Shown here: positions 1-5,694 of the stretch, in pieces
How the letters are laid out: every line of letters begins with the position of its first letter
Position numbering within the stretch: position 1 is the first letter of the stretch
Origin: Polaromonas sp.
GTDB taxonomy: Bacteria > Pseudomonadota > Gammaproteobacteria > Burkholderiales > Burkholderiaceae_C
DNA: 8,051 bases
Direction of reading: 5' to 3'
Assembly: GCA_014376885.1 (NCBI GenBank)
Contig: JACMQR010000068.1
Location: forward strand, 1-8,051
The notes under the pieces: generated by a model
The model's input: only the letters and a program-made list of their open reading frames with translations
What the model was told of the DNA's origin: nothing
Database searches by the model: none
Made by a program: the position numbers and the translations under genes

Positions 1-681
1 CTGCTGACCAACGGCCTGGGCCTGGGCAAGCCGATCGACCTGTCGGGCATCGCCAGCGCCGCCTGGCTGGGCCTGCCGGGCTTTGCCGCGCCGGTGTTCG
101 ACGCCAGCGCCATGCTGCTGATCGTTCCGGTGGTCGTCATCTTGGTGGCGGAAAACCTGGGCCATGTCAAGGCGGTGACGGCCATGACCGGCAAGAACCT
201 GGACGCCTACATGGGCCGCGCCTTCATCGGCGACGGCATTGCCACCATGGTGTCCGGCAGCGCCGGCGGCACCGGCATGACCACCTACGCGGAAAACATC
301 GGCGTCATGGCGGCGACGAAAATCTACTCGACCGCTGTGTTCTTGGTGGCTGCGCTGATCGCGGTGCTGCTGGGCTTTAGCCCCAAGTTCGGCGCGCTGA
401 TCCAGGCCATTCCGCTGCCGGTGATGGGCGGCGTGAGCATTGTCGTGTTCGGCCTGATTGCCGTGGCTGGCGCCAAGATCTGGGTGGACAACCGGGTGGA
501 CTTTTCAGACAACAAAAATTTGCTGGTCGCGGCCATCACCCTGGTGCTGGGCACCGGCGACTTCACCTTGAAGTTCGGCCAGTTTGCCCTGGGCGGCATT
601 GGCACCGCCACCTTTGGCGCGATCTTGCTGTACGCCTTGCTGGACCGAAAAAAAATAGCCCAGCCGGGCCTGGGGGCCTAG
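1..681 (+). CDS. NCS2 family uracil/xanthine permease, C-terminal part (5' truncated by window)
   Basis: This is an inner-membrane nucleobase transporter, probably a uracil:proton symporter of the UraA/PyrP/RutG branch of the NCS2 family. The frame is open from base 1, so the start lies outside the window; 226 residues are visible, ending in TAG. Two family motifs are present: VAENLGH (visible residues 49-55), matching the substrate-binding Glu and His of UraA TM8, and TTYAENIG (visible 94-101), matching the TM10 Glu that binds uracil. Several hydrophobic segments follow, including PVMGGVSIVVFGLIAVAGA and a last helix before the short basic end at DRKK. The C-terminus is complete. The TTYAENIGVMAATKIYST block resembles uracil carriers more than purine carriers, but xanthine or thymine transport cannot be excluded. 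No other pyrimidine gene is visible nearby. Family assignment is firm; substrate is inferred. Confidence 0.93.
   Translation: MLTNGLGLGKPIDLSGIASAAWLGLPGFAAPVFDASAMLLIVPVVVILVAENLGHVKAVTAMTGKNLDAYMGRAFIGDGIATMVSGSAGGTGMTTYAENIGVMAATKIYSTAVFLVAALIAVLLGFSPKFGALIQAIPLPVMGGVSIVVFGLIAVAGAKIWVDNRVDFSDNKNLLVAAITLVLGTGDFTLKFGQFALGGIGTATFGAILLYALLDRKKIAQPGLGA
678..681. other. Shared CTAG double stop of two convergent genes
   Basis: The palindrome CTAG carries the TAG stop of the permease on the + strand (679-681) and the TAG stop of the coiled-coil gene on the - strand (678-680). The genes overlap tail to tail by four bases, leaving no room for a terminator between them. Transcripts of the two genes must therefore overlap unless they end inside coding sequence. 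Confidence 0.9.
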
Positions 682-1043
682 CGCGCTGCCGGGCCGGATT
701 CCGGCTGGTGCTGCTGCTGGGCTTGGCCGAGCTCGGCCTGGGCCGCCGCCAGCTGGCGCTCCAGCTCGGCGCGCGCGCTGATTTCGTCCTTCAGCGCCTG
801 GTTGACGAGGGCCAGGTCGTCGGCCGAGGCCTGTACCCGGCTTTCAAGCTCTTCGGTGCGCTCGATGGCCTGGGCAACTTCGCCGGTTTTCAGGGCGTCG
901 GGAATTTCCCGCGACAGCACCGCATTGACCAGGCACAGCTCTGCGGCCGACTGCCCGACCGACTCCTGGATGGCTTCGTTCTGGTCAAGCGCCCGCGCCA
1001 GCGGGTTGGCGGCAATGCTGGCGTCTTTGTGGGATTGGGGCAT
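678..1043 (-). CDS. Small coiled-coil hypothetical protein with internal duplication
   Basis: I do not recognise a named family for this 121-residue soluble protein. It has no signal peptide or membrane segment. It is rich in Ala, Glu, Gln and Leu, and residues 55-110 look like a continuous coiled coil (EELESRVQASADDLALVNQ, then ARAELERQLAAAQAEL), ending in a Gln/Pro tail. Two related segments are visible: SAAELCLVNAVLSREI (32-47) and SADDLALVNQALKDEI (73-88), offset by 41 residues. Coding status is supported by length, by G/C in third positions in this frame, and by the neat tail-to-tail junction with the permease, where both genes stop in the same CTAG. The ATG at 1043 is the only Met in the N-terminal region. 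No strong Shine-Dalgarno is visible before it, so the start is less certain than the frame. Coiled-coil linkers of signalling proteins have similar segments, but no catalytic domain is present. Confidence 0.7.
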   Translation of the reverse strand: MPQSHKDASIAANPLARALDQNEAIQESVGQSAAELCLVNAVLSREIPDALKTGEVAQAIERTEELESRVQASADDLALVNQALKDEISARAELERQLAAAQAELGQAQQQHQPESGPAAR

Positions 1044-1157
1044 GGTCGTTACCAGTAAGGATGGCCGTGAACAAAATTTGAGCTTAGCAGAAACCCTGGG
1101 GAAATTGGGCTTTCAGCGACTGCCGGCGCAGGCCGCAGGATGGCCGAGCATTGGCCG

Positions 1158-1163
1158 TATAGT
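1158..1163 (+). promoter_or_regulatory. Possible -10 element of the thioesterase gene
   Basis: TATAGT matches the sigma-70 -10 consensus at five of six positions and lies 34 bases before the thioesterase ATG, a plausible distance for a short leader. No convincing -35 hexamer is seen 16-18 bases upstream, where the sequence is GC-rich. This is a weak prediction from position and -10 match only. Confidence 0.3.
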
Positions 1164-1197
1164 GAAAGTCTTTTGAGCTGCAAGGAAAGCCATTTTC

Positions 1198-1620
1198 ATG
1201 ACCCTCTGGAAGCAGCCCATCAGCATCGAATTGCTCAGCGCGTCCAGCGCCGGCACCGCCGTCAGCCACCTGGGCATCGAGTTCCTGGAGGTCGGCGACG
1301 ACTTCATCCGCGCCCGGGTGCCGGTCGATGCGCGCACCATCCAGCCCTACGGCCTGCTGCATGGCGGCGTGGCGGTCGTGCTGGCCGAAACTCTGGGCTC
1401 GTGCGGCGCGGCCTACTGCGCGCCGCCGGGCCGGCGCGTCGTCGGCCTGGACATCAATGCCAACCACCTCAAGGGAACCACCGGCGGCTGGGTCACCGGC
1501 ATTGCCCGGCCGGTGCACATCGGCCGCAGCACCCAGGTCTGGGCGATGGAGCTGACGAACGACGCCGGCGAGCTGACCTGCGTGTCACGCATCACAATGG
1601 CGGTTCTGGAGCCAAAATAA
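1198..1620 (+). CDS. Hotdog-fold acyl-CoA thioesterase (PaaI/YdiI-like)
   Basis: This is a 140-residue cytoplasmic thioesterase that should hydrolyse acyl- or aryl-CoA thioesters to the free acid and CoA. The whole chain resembles E. coli YdiI (MenI, 1,4-dihydroxy-2-naphthoyl-CoA hydrolase) and its paralogue EntH/YbdB. The start MTLWKQPISIELL, the block DARTIQPYGLLHGG, and VVGLDINANHLK are in the expected order. Gln49, His55 and Glu64 (in VLAETLGS) fall one residue from YdiI Gln48, His54 and catalytic Glu63. Full family length is present. The ATG is preceded by AAGGAAAG at 1182-1189. Members of this family act as tetramers. Comamonadaceae normally use ubiquinone, so a menaquinone role is doubtful; general aryl/acyl-CoA clean-up or a phenylacetate-type role is more likely. 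It is transcribed alone, divergent from the coiled-coil gene. Family is firm, substrate unknown. Confidence 0.93.
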   Translation: MTLWKQPISIELLSASSAGTAVSHLGIEFLEVGDDFIRARVPVDARTIQPYGLLHGGVAVVLAETLGSCGAAYCAPPGRRVVGLDINANHLKGTTGGWVTGIARPVHIGRSTQVWAMELTNDAGELTCVSRITMAVLEPK

Positions 1621-1634
1621 TGACCAAACAGACC

Positions 1635-1692
1635 GCATGCGCAATCTGCACAAGCATTTATAGCTATTAATTAAATAGCAAATTTGCGATGC
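1635..1692. repeat. AT-rich imperfect palindromic intergenic element
   Basis: An AT-rich island sits between the thioesterase stop and the CoA-transferase gene, in strong contrast to its surroundings. It forms a nested inverted repeat. The outer arms are GCATGCGCAA (1635-1644) and TTGCGATGC (1684-1692), complementary apart from one extra G. The inner arms are GCTATT (1663-1668) and AATAGC (1674-1679), with a five-base loop. From memory, similar elements containing a TATAGCTATT-like core recur between genes in Comamonadaceae; this cannot be tested in one window. It could act as an mRNA 3'-end stabiliser or weak terminator for the thioesterase, but it lacks a GC-rich stem directly followed by a T run. 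Confidence 0.55.
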
Positions 1693-1762
1693 CCTGCCGG
1701 ACCCCGACAGTCCGGCACTGCCAGCGCGCGGGTATTCCGGCCAGGGGCAGGCTGGGGTTATC

Positions 1763-1774
1763 AGGGTTTACCCT
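1763..1774. promoter_or_regulatory. Operator-like palindrome upstream of the CoA-transferase
   Basis: AGGGT-TT-ACCCT is a perfect inverted repeat with five-base arms and a two-base centre. It lies about 82 bases before the CoA-transferase ATG in a short AT-richer patch, a usual place for a repressor or activator site. No regulator gene is visible in the window, and the binding protein is unknown. The match could be chance, though it is one of few perfect palindromes in the non-coding sequence here. Confidence 0.35.
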
Positions 1775-1842
1775 TAATTTCACGCAGTGAACCGGTACAG
1801 TGCAGGCATTGCCGGGCGCAGCCGCGCGGCGGCCCCTTTCCC

Positions 1843-1846
1843 GGAG
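1843..1846 (+). promoter_or_regulatory. Shine-Dalgarno that decides the CoA-transferase start
   Basis: GGAG lies nine bases before the ATG at 1856. The in-frame GTG at 1787 would add 23 residues of Ala/Arg-rich sequence (IAGRSRAAAPF) and has no comparable ribosome binding site. The 1856 start is therefore preferred. Confidence 0.65.
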
Positions 1847-1855
1847 TTGACCCAG

Positions 1856-3406
1856 ATGCCTTTTGCCGACCGCCTACAAAACCCCGCCCTGAGGTCCCGG
1901 ACCATGTCGGCCGAAGCCGCCGCCGCCTTGATTCCGGCTGGCGCGCATGTCGGCATGAGCGGCTTTACCGGCGCTGGCTACCCCAAGGCGGTGCCGCAGG
2001 CGCTGGCCCGGCGCATTGAAAAGCTGCATGCCGCCGGCGAGGATTTCCGCATCGGCCTGTGGACCGGCGCCTCGACCGCGCCCGAACTCGACGGCGCGCT
2101 GGCCAAGGTGCATGGCATCGAGATGCGCCTGCCCTACCAGTCGGACCCGACCTGCCGCCAGCAGATCAATGCCGGCGACATGCAGTACACCGACATGCAC
2201 CTGTCCAACGTGGCGCAGTTCGTCTGGTTCGGCTTTCTGGGCCGGCTCGACATTGCGGTCATCGAAGTCGCCGGCATCCTGCCCGACGGGCGCCTGATTC
2301 CGTCGTCGTCGGTCGGCAACAACAAAACCTGGCTCGACCAGGCCGACAAGATCATCCTGGAGGTCAACAGCCAGCAGAACGCCGGGCTGGAGGGCATGCA
2401 CGACATCTACTACGGCACCCGCCTGCCGCCGCACCGCATGCCGATTCCGCTGACCGGCCCGGGCGAGCGCATCGGCTCGCCCTACCTGAGCTGCGACCTG
2501 GACAAGGTGATCGCCGTCGTTGAAACCAGCCAGCCGGACCGCAACAGCGCCTTTGCCGCGCCCGACGAGAATTCGCGGCGCATCGCCGCCCACATCATCG
2601 AATTCTTGCAGCAGGAGGTTGCGCTCGGCCGCCTGCCGGCCAAACTGCTGCCGCTGCAGTCGGGCGTGGGCAACATCGCCAACGCCGTGCTGGCCGGTCT
2701 GAACGACGGCCCGTTCAAGGGCCTCACGGCCTACACCGAGGTGCTGCAAGACGGCATGCTTGACATGCTGCGCTCGGGCACGCTGGCGATGGCGTCGGCC
2801 ACCGCCCTGTCGTTCAGCCCCGAGGCGCTGGCCGACTTCAATGAAAACATCGACTTTTACCGCCAGCGCATCGTGCTGCGGCCGCAGGAGATCAGCAACC
2901 ATCCGGAGGTGGTGCGCCGCCTGGGCGTGATTGCGATGAACGCGATGATCGAGGCCGACATCTATGGCAACGTCAACTCGACGCACATCATGGGCTCGAG
3001 CATCATGAACGGCATCGGCGGCTCGGGCGACTTTGCACGCAATGCGTATTTGTCGTTTTTCATGACGCCGTCGGTGGCCAAGGGCGGCGCCATTTCCTGC
3101 ATCGTGCCGATGGTCTCGCATGTCGACCACACCGAGCACGATGTCGAGATCATCGTCACCGAGCAGGGCCTGGCCGATTTGCGCGGCCTGTCGCCGACGC
3201 AGCGCGCGCGGCTGGTCATTGAACAATGCGCCCATCCGGATTTTCGCCCTGCCCTGCGCGACTACTTCGAGCGTTCGTTGGCTGGCGCTAATGGCAAACA
3301 CACGCCGCATTTGCTGCAAGAAGCGCTGTCCTGGCATGCGCGCTTCCTGGACACCGGCGGCATGCTGCCGGTGGCGGGCCTGCACGGGCCGGTCCACCTG
3401 GTCTGA
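1856..3406 (+). CDS. Succinyl-CoA:acetate CoA-transferase / acetyl-CoA hydrolase family protein
   Basis: This 516-residue cytoplasmic enzyme belongs to the acetyl-CoA hydrolase/transferase family of class I CoA-transferases (AarC, Cat1, YgfH/ScpC, yeast Ach1). It most likely moves CoA between succinyl-CoA and acetate, giving acetyl-CoA and succinate, through a glutamyl-CoA thioester. Visible motifs are GFTGAGYPK (36-44) in the N-terminal domain, the CoA-site motif GVGN (270-273), and the catalytic glutamate Glu295 in AYTEVLQDGM, matching AarC Glu294. IMNGIGGSGDF ends at residue 393, and EIIVTEQGLADLRGL follows in the C-terminal domain. Length is typical of the family (about 500). The start was chosen for its Shine-Dalgarno. 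The gene stands alone and converges on the adenosyltransferase gene 22 bases away. Likely roles are acetate assimilation, detoxification, or a propionate/methylmalonyl route; the CoA acceptor (acetate or propionate) cannot be read from sequence. True hydrolase activity is less likely. Confidence 0.94.
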   Translation: MPFADRLQNPALRSRTMSAEAAAALIPAGAHVGMSGFTGAGYPKAVPQALARRIEKLHAAGEDFRIGLWTGASTAPELDGALAKVHGIEMRLPYQSDPTCRQQINAGDMQYTDMHLSNVAQFVWFGFLGRLDIAVIEVAGILPDGRLIPSSSVGNNKTWLDQADKIILEVNSQQNAGLEGMHDIYYGTRLPPHRMPIPLTGPGERIGSPYLSCDLDKVIAVVETSQPDRNSAFAAPDENSRRIAAHIIEFLQQEVALGRLPAKLLPLQSGVGNIANAVLAGLNDGPFKGLTAYTEVLQDGMLDMLRSGTLAMASATALSFSPEALADFNENIDFYRQRIVLRPQEISNHPEVVRRLGVIAMNAMIEADIYGNVNSTHIMGSSIMNGIGGSGDFARNAYLSFFMTPSVAKGGAISCIVPMVSHVDHTEHDVEIIVTEQGLADLRGLSPTQRARLVIEQCAHPDFRPALRDYFERSLAGANGKHTPHLLQEALSWHARFLDTGGMLPVAGLHGPVHLV

Positions 3407-3410
3407 CATC

Positions 3411-3440
3411 CGCCCGGCCGGGCGCGTTTCAAGGCCGGGC
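3411..3440. other. GC-rich inverted repeats in a convergent gap
   Basis: CGCCCGGCCGGGCG (3411-3424) is a perfect 14-base palindrome. Its GCCCGGCC (3412-3419) can also pair with GGCCGGGC (3433-3440). It spans the gap between the CoA-transferase stop and the convergent adenosyltransferase stop. There is no T run on either side, so it is not a standard intrinsic terminator, but it could stall transcription from both genes. Confidence 0.4.
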
Positions 3441-4067
3441 GGGCGGGCCGCCCTGGTCGTCTGGGCCGCCCTGGTCGTCTGGGCCGGGCAGGCCGGCTTG
3501 ATCGGCCTGCGCCAGGCGCGCGATGCGCTCGCTTTTCCAGTACACGTCGTCGCCGCCGTTCATGCGGTTGAGTACCCGCGACAGCACGAACAACAGGTCG
3601 CTCAAGCGGTTGAGGTACTGGCGCGGTGCCTCTTTCAGGGTTTCGGCCTTGTCCAGCGCCACCACCGCACGCTCGGCGCGGCGGGCCACGGTGCGGCAGA
3701 CATGCGCCAGTGAGGCGGCGCGGGTACCAGCGGGCAGGATGAATTCGGCCAGGCGCGGCAGCTGGGCATTGTAGGTTTCCAGCGCCTCGTCGAGCAGCGC
3801 CACCGCCTCGGGCTTGAGCAGCTCGAAACCCGGAATCGACAGCTCGCCACCCAGGTTAAACAGCTGGTGCTGCACCTCGACCAGCAGCTCTCGAATGCTG
3901 GCCGACATGTCCTCGCACAACAGCACGCCGATGTTCGAATTGAGCTCGTCAACATCGCCCATGGCATGCACCCGCAGGCTGTCCTTGGAAACGCGGGTGT
4001 TGTCACCCAGCCCGGTGGTGCCGTTGTCGCCGGTGCGGGTGGCGATTTGTGTCAGTCTGTTGGCCAT
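3429..4067 (-). CDS. PduO-type ATP:cob(I)alamin adenosyltransferase
   Basis: This 212-residue cytoplasmic enzyme transfers the adenosyl group of ATP to cob(I)alamin, making coenzyme B12 (adenosylcobalamin). Family motifs are clear: the N-terminal ATP-binding stretch TRTGDNGTTGLGD (10-22), GDVDELNS (37-44), CRTVARRAER (124-133) and YLNRLSDLLF (151-160). It is of the PduO/MMAB trimeric type, not the unrelated CobA/BtuR type. The core ends near residue 185. The remaining 27 residues form a Gly/Pro/Asp-rich tail that includes two copies of PDDQGG (196-207), beyond the usual family length of about 190. The start MANRLTQIATRTG fits the family, although no strong Shine-Dalgarno is seen upstream. It probably serves a B12-dependent mutase such as methylmalonyl-CoA mutase encoded elsewhere, since no cobalamin biosynthesis gene is nearby. 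It diverges from the dehydrogenase gene. No cobalamin riboswitch fits in the 190-base upstream gap as far as I can see. Confidence 0.95.
   Translation of the reverse strand: MANRLTQIATRTGDNGTTGLGDNTRVSKDSLRVHAMGDVDELNSNIGVLLCEDMSASIRELLVEVQHQLFNLGGELSIPGFELLKPEAVALLDEALETYNAQLPRLAEFILPAGTRAASLAHVCRTVARRAERAVVALDKAETLKEAPRQYLNRLSDLLFVLSRVLNRMNGGDDVYWKSERIARLAQADQAGLPGPDDQGGPDDQGGPPARP
3445..3480. repeat. Two perfect 18-bp tandem repeats in the adenosyltransferase tail
   Basis: The 18-base unit GGGCCGCCCTGGTCGTCT occurs at 3445-3462 and 3463-3480 without mismatch, followed by a six-base start of a third unit. On the - strand it encodes PDDQGG twice. As 18 is a multiple of three, unit gain or loss keeps the frame. 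The repeat lies after the folded core of the enzyme. Confidence 0.9.
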
Positions 4068-4257
4068 GTCGGTAAGGTGCGCCGGAGCGCAGCAAATAAT
4101 TGAAAAGGGTGAATGAAGCCAAGCTGGAGGTTAGCAAGCTTTTCGCTTCGGCCTGCAGCGGGCCGCCCAATGCCATGCGAGAGTTTTTCCGGCATCTTCA
4201 TTGCGCCAGCCAGGCGTTCAGGTCGTAAACTTCGGATTCCCCCTCAGGAGCTCCATC
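4068..4257. other. Divergent intergenic region
   Basis: These 190 bases must hold the promoters of the adenosyltransferase (-) and the FAD dehydrogenase (+). An AT-richer stretch around 4091-4110 is the most likely promoter area. I see no hexamer pair with good spacing and no clear operator. AAGC-TTTTC-GCTT (around 4137-4149) can form a small four-pair hairpin of doubtful meaning. An open TTG start at 4201 would extend the dehydrogenase by 19 residues but lacks a ribosome binding site. Confidence 0.4.
4246..4250 (+). promoter_or_regulatory. Shine-Dalgarno that decides the FAD dehydrogenase start
   Basis: AGGAG lies seven bases before the ATG at 4258, close to ideal spacing. It favours this start over the upstream in-frame TTG at 4201, whose extension (RQPGVQVVNFGFPLRSSI) does not resemble the family N-terminus. 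Confidence 0.75.
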
Positions 4258-5679
4258 ATGAACGCACCACTGCCTCCCCATTTGTTGCCCGAGATCGTGC
4301 AGCGCGACACCCCGCAGGCGCTGATCGACGCGCTCAAGACCCGCTTCGCCGAGCGCTGCTCGACCGCGCTGGTGGTGCGCGAGCAGCATGGCCGCGACGA
4401 GTCGTCGTTCACCGCGCCACCGCCGGCCGCCGTGGTGTTTGCCGAAAGCACGCAGGACGTGGCCGACGCGGTGAAGCTGGCCGGCCAGTTCAGCGTGCCG
4501 GTGATTGCGTTTGGCGTCGGCACCTCGCTCGAAGGCCATCTGCTGGCGGTGCAGGGCGGCATCAGCATCGACGTGAGCCGCATGAACCAGGTGCTGGCGG
4601 TCCATGCCGAAGACCTGACGGCCACCGTGCAGGCCGGCGTGACGCGCAAGCAGCTCAATGAAGCGGTCAAGGGCGCCGGCCTGTTTTTCCCCATCGACCC
4701 GGGCGCCGACGCCACCCTGGGCGGCATGAGCGCCACGCGCGCCAGCGGCACCAACGCCGTGCGCTACGGCACCATGCGCGAAAACGTGCTGGCACTCGAA
4801 GTCGTGACCGCCGCCGGCAGCGTCATCCGCACCGGCACGCGGGCGAAAAAATCGGCGGCCGGCTATGACCTGACGCGGCTGATGGTCGGCAGCGAAGGCA
4901 CGCTGGGCGTGATCACCGAAGTCACCGTCAAGCTTTATCCGCTGCCCGAGGCGATTTCGGCAGCGGTGTGCTCCTTCCCGAGCATCGAGGCGGCGGTGCG
5001 CACGACCATCGAGATCATCCAGCTCGGCGTGCCGATTGCGCGCGTCGAGCTGATCGACGCCGGCACCATCCGCATGGTCAACGCCCACAGCAAACTCGGC
5101 CTGCGTGAAGAACCCATGCTGCTGATGGAGTTCCACGGCTCGCCGAACAGCGTCAAGGAGCAGGCCGAGCTGGTGCAGGAGCTGGCCGGCGGCCACGGCG
5201 GCAACGCCTTTGAATGGGCCAGCACCCCGGAAGCGCGCACCCGGCTGTGGACCGCACGGCACAATGCCTACTTTGCCGCCATCCAGAGCCGGCCGGGCTG
5301 CCGGGCGATCTCGACCGACACCTGCGTGCCGATTTCGCGCCTGGCCGACTGCCTGCTGGAATCGGTGCTGGAGGCCGATGCCAGCGGCCTGCCCTACTTT
5401 CTGGTCGGCCATGTCGGCGACGGCAACTTTCACTTCGGCTACCTGATTGACCCGCACAGCGCCAGCGAGCGGGAAATCGCAGAAAAGCTCAACCACCAGC
5501 TCGTGGCCCGGGCGCTGCGCCTGGAAGGCACCTGCACCGGCGAGCATGGCATCGGCCTGGGCAAGATGGACTTTTTGCTGAGCGAAACCGGCGGTGGCGC
5601 GGTCGCCATGATGCGCGCCATCAAGCAGGCGCTGGACCCGCAGAACATCATGAACCCGGGGAAGATTTTTTCGCTCTGA
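4258..5679 (+). CDS. FAD-linked D-2-hydroxyacid dehydrogenase (D-lactate dehydrogenase/GlcD-like)
   Basis: This 473-residue flavoprotein of the vanillyl-alcohol oxidase fold probably oxidises D-lactate (or D-2-hydroxyglutarate or glycolate) to the 2-oxoacid and passes electrons to cytochrome c or quinone. The N-terminal FAD-binding domain (about 55-235) shows GVGTSLEGH (86-94), PIDPGADATLGG, the SATRASGTNAVRYGTMRENV stretch and VGSEGTLGV (210-218). The C-terminal FAD-oxidase domain carries HVGDGNFH (385-392) and GEHGIG (428-433), whose histidines and glutamate line the metal/substrate site, and ends with the typical NPGKIF. Length and layout match mitochondrial/bacterial D-lactate dehydrogenase (Dld1, LDHD) better than the longer respiratory Dld of E. 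coli. No signal peptide, Fe-S domain or glcE/glcF partner is present, which argues against a glycolate oxidase complex. It converges on the L,D-transpeptidase gene with a 15-base gap. Family is firm; substrate is inferred. Confidence 0.94.
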   Translation: MNAPLPPHLLPEIVQRDTPQALIDALKTRFAERCSTALVVREQHGRDESSFTAPPPAAVVFAESTQDVADAVKLAGQFSVPVIAFGVGTSLEGHLLAVQGGISIDVSRMNQVLAVHAEDLTATVQAGVTRKQLNEAVKGAGLFFPIDPGADATLGGMSATRASGTNAVRYGTMRENVLALEVVTAAGSVIRTGTRAKKSAAGYDLTRLMVGSEGTLGVITEVTVKLYPLPEAISAAVCSFPSIEAAVRTTIEIIQLGVPIARVELIDAGTIRMVNAHSKLGLREEPMLLMEFHGSPNSVKEQAELVQELAGGHGGNAFEWASTPEARTRLWTARHNAYFAAIQSRPGCRAISTDTCVPISRLADCLLESVLEADASGLPYFLVGHVGDGNFHFGYLIDPHSASEREIAEKLNHQLVARALRLEGTCTGEHGIGLGKMDFLLSETGGGAVAMMRAIKQALDPQNIMNPGKIFSL

Positions 5680-5694
5680 TGGCCGGCGGCAGGT

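Noticed and set aside
1620..1670. 16-codon ORF starting in TAATG overlap with the thioesterase stop (MTKQTACAICTSIYSY)
   Set aside because: No conserved motif and no separate ribosome binding site; it runs into the AT-rich palindrome and is probably chance.
1787..1855. GTG extension of the CoA-transferase by 23 residues
   Set aside because: No Shine-Dalgarno, Ala/Arg-rich sequence unlike the family, and a good start at 1856 gives the catalytic Glu at the expected position.
1874..3409. 511-codon open frame on the - strand opposite the CoA-transferase
   Set aside because: It mirrors the + strand gene in a GC-rich codon-biased region, is rich in Arg/Ala/Gly/His without any family motif, and the + strand protein has clear catalytic residues.
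4068..4257. Cobalamin riboswitch controlling the adenosyltransferase
   Set aside because: I could not find a B12-box-like conserved core or the extended stem structure in this gap; a covariance search would be decisive.
4198..5547. 449-codon open frame on the - strand opposite the FAD dehydrogenase
   Set aside because: Same reason: a shadow of a strongly coding + strand gene, with low-complexity AGRH-rich content and no recognisable domain.
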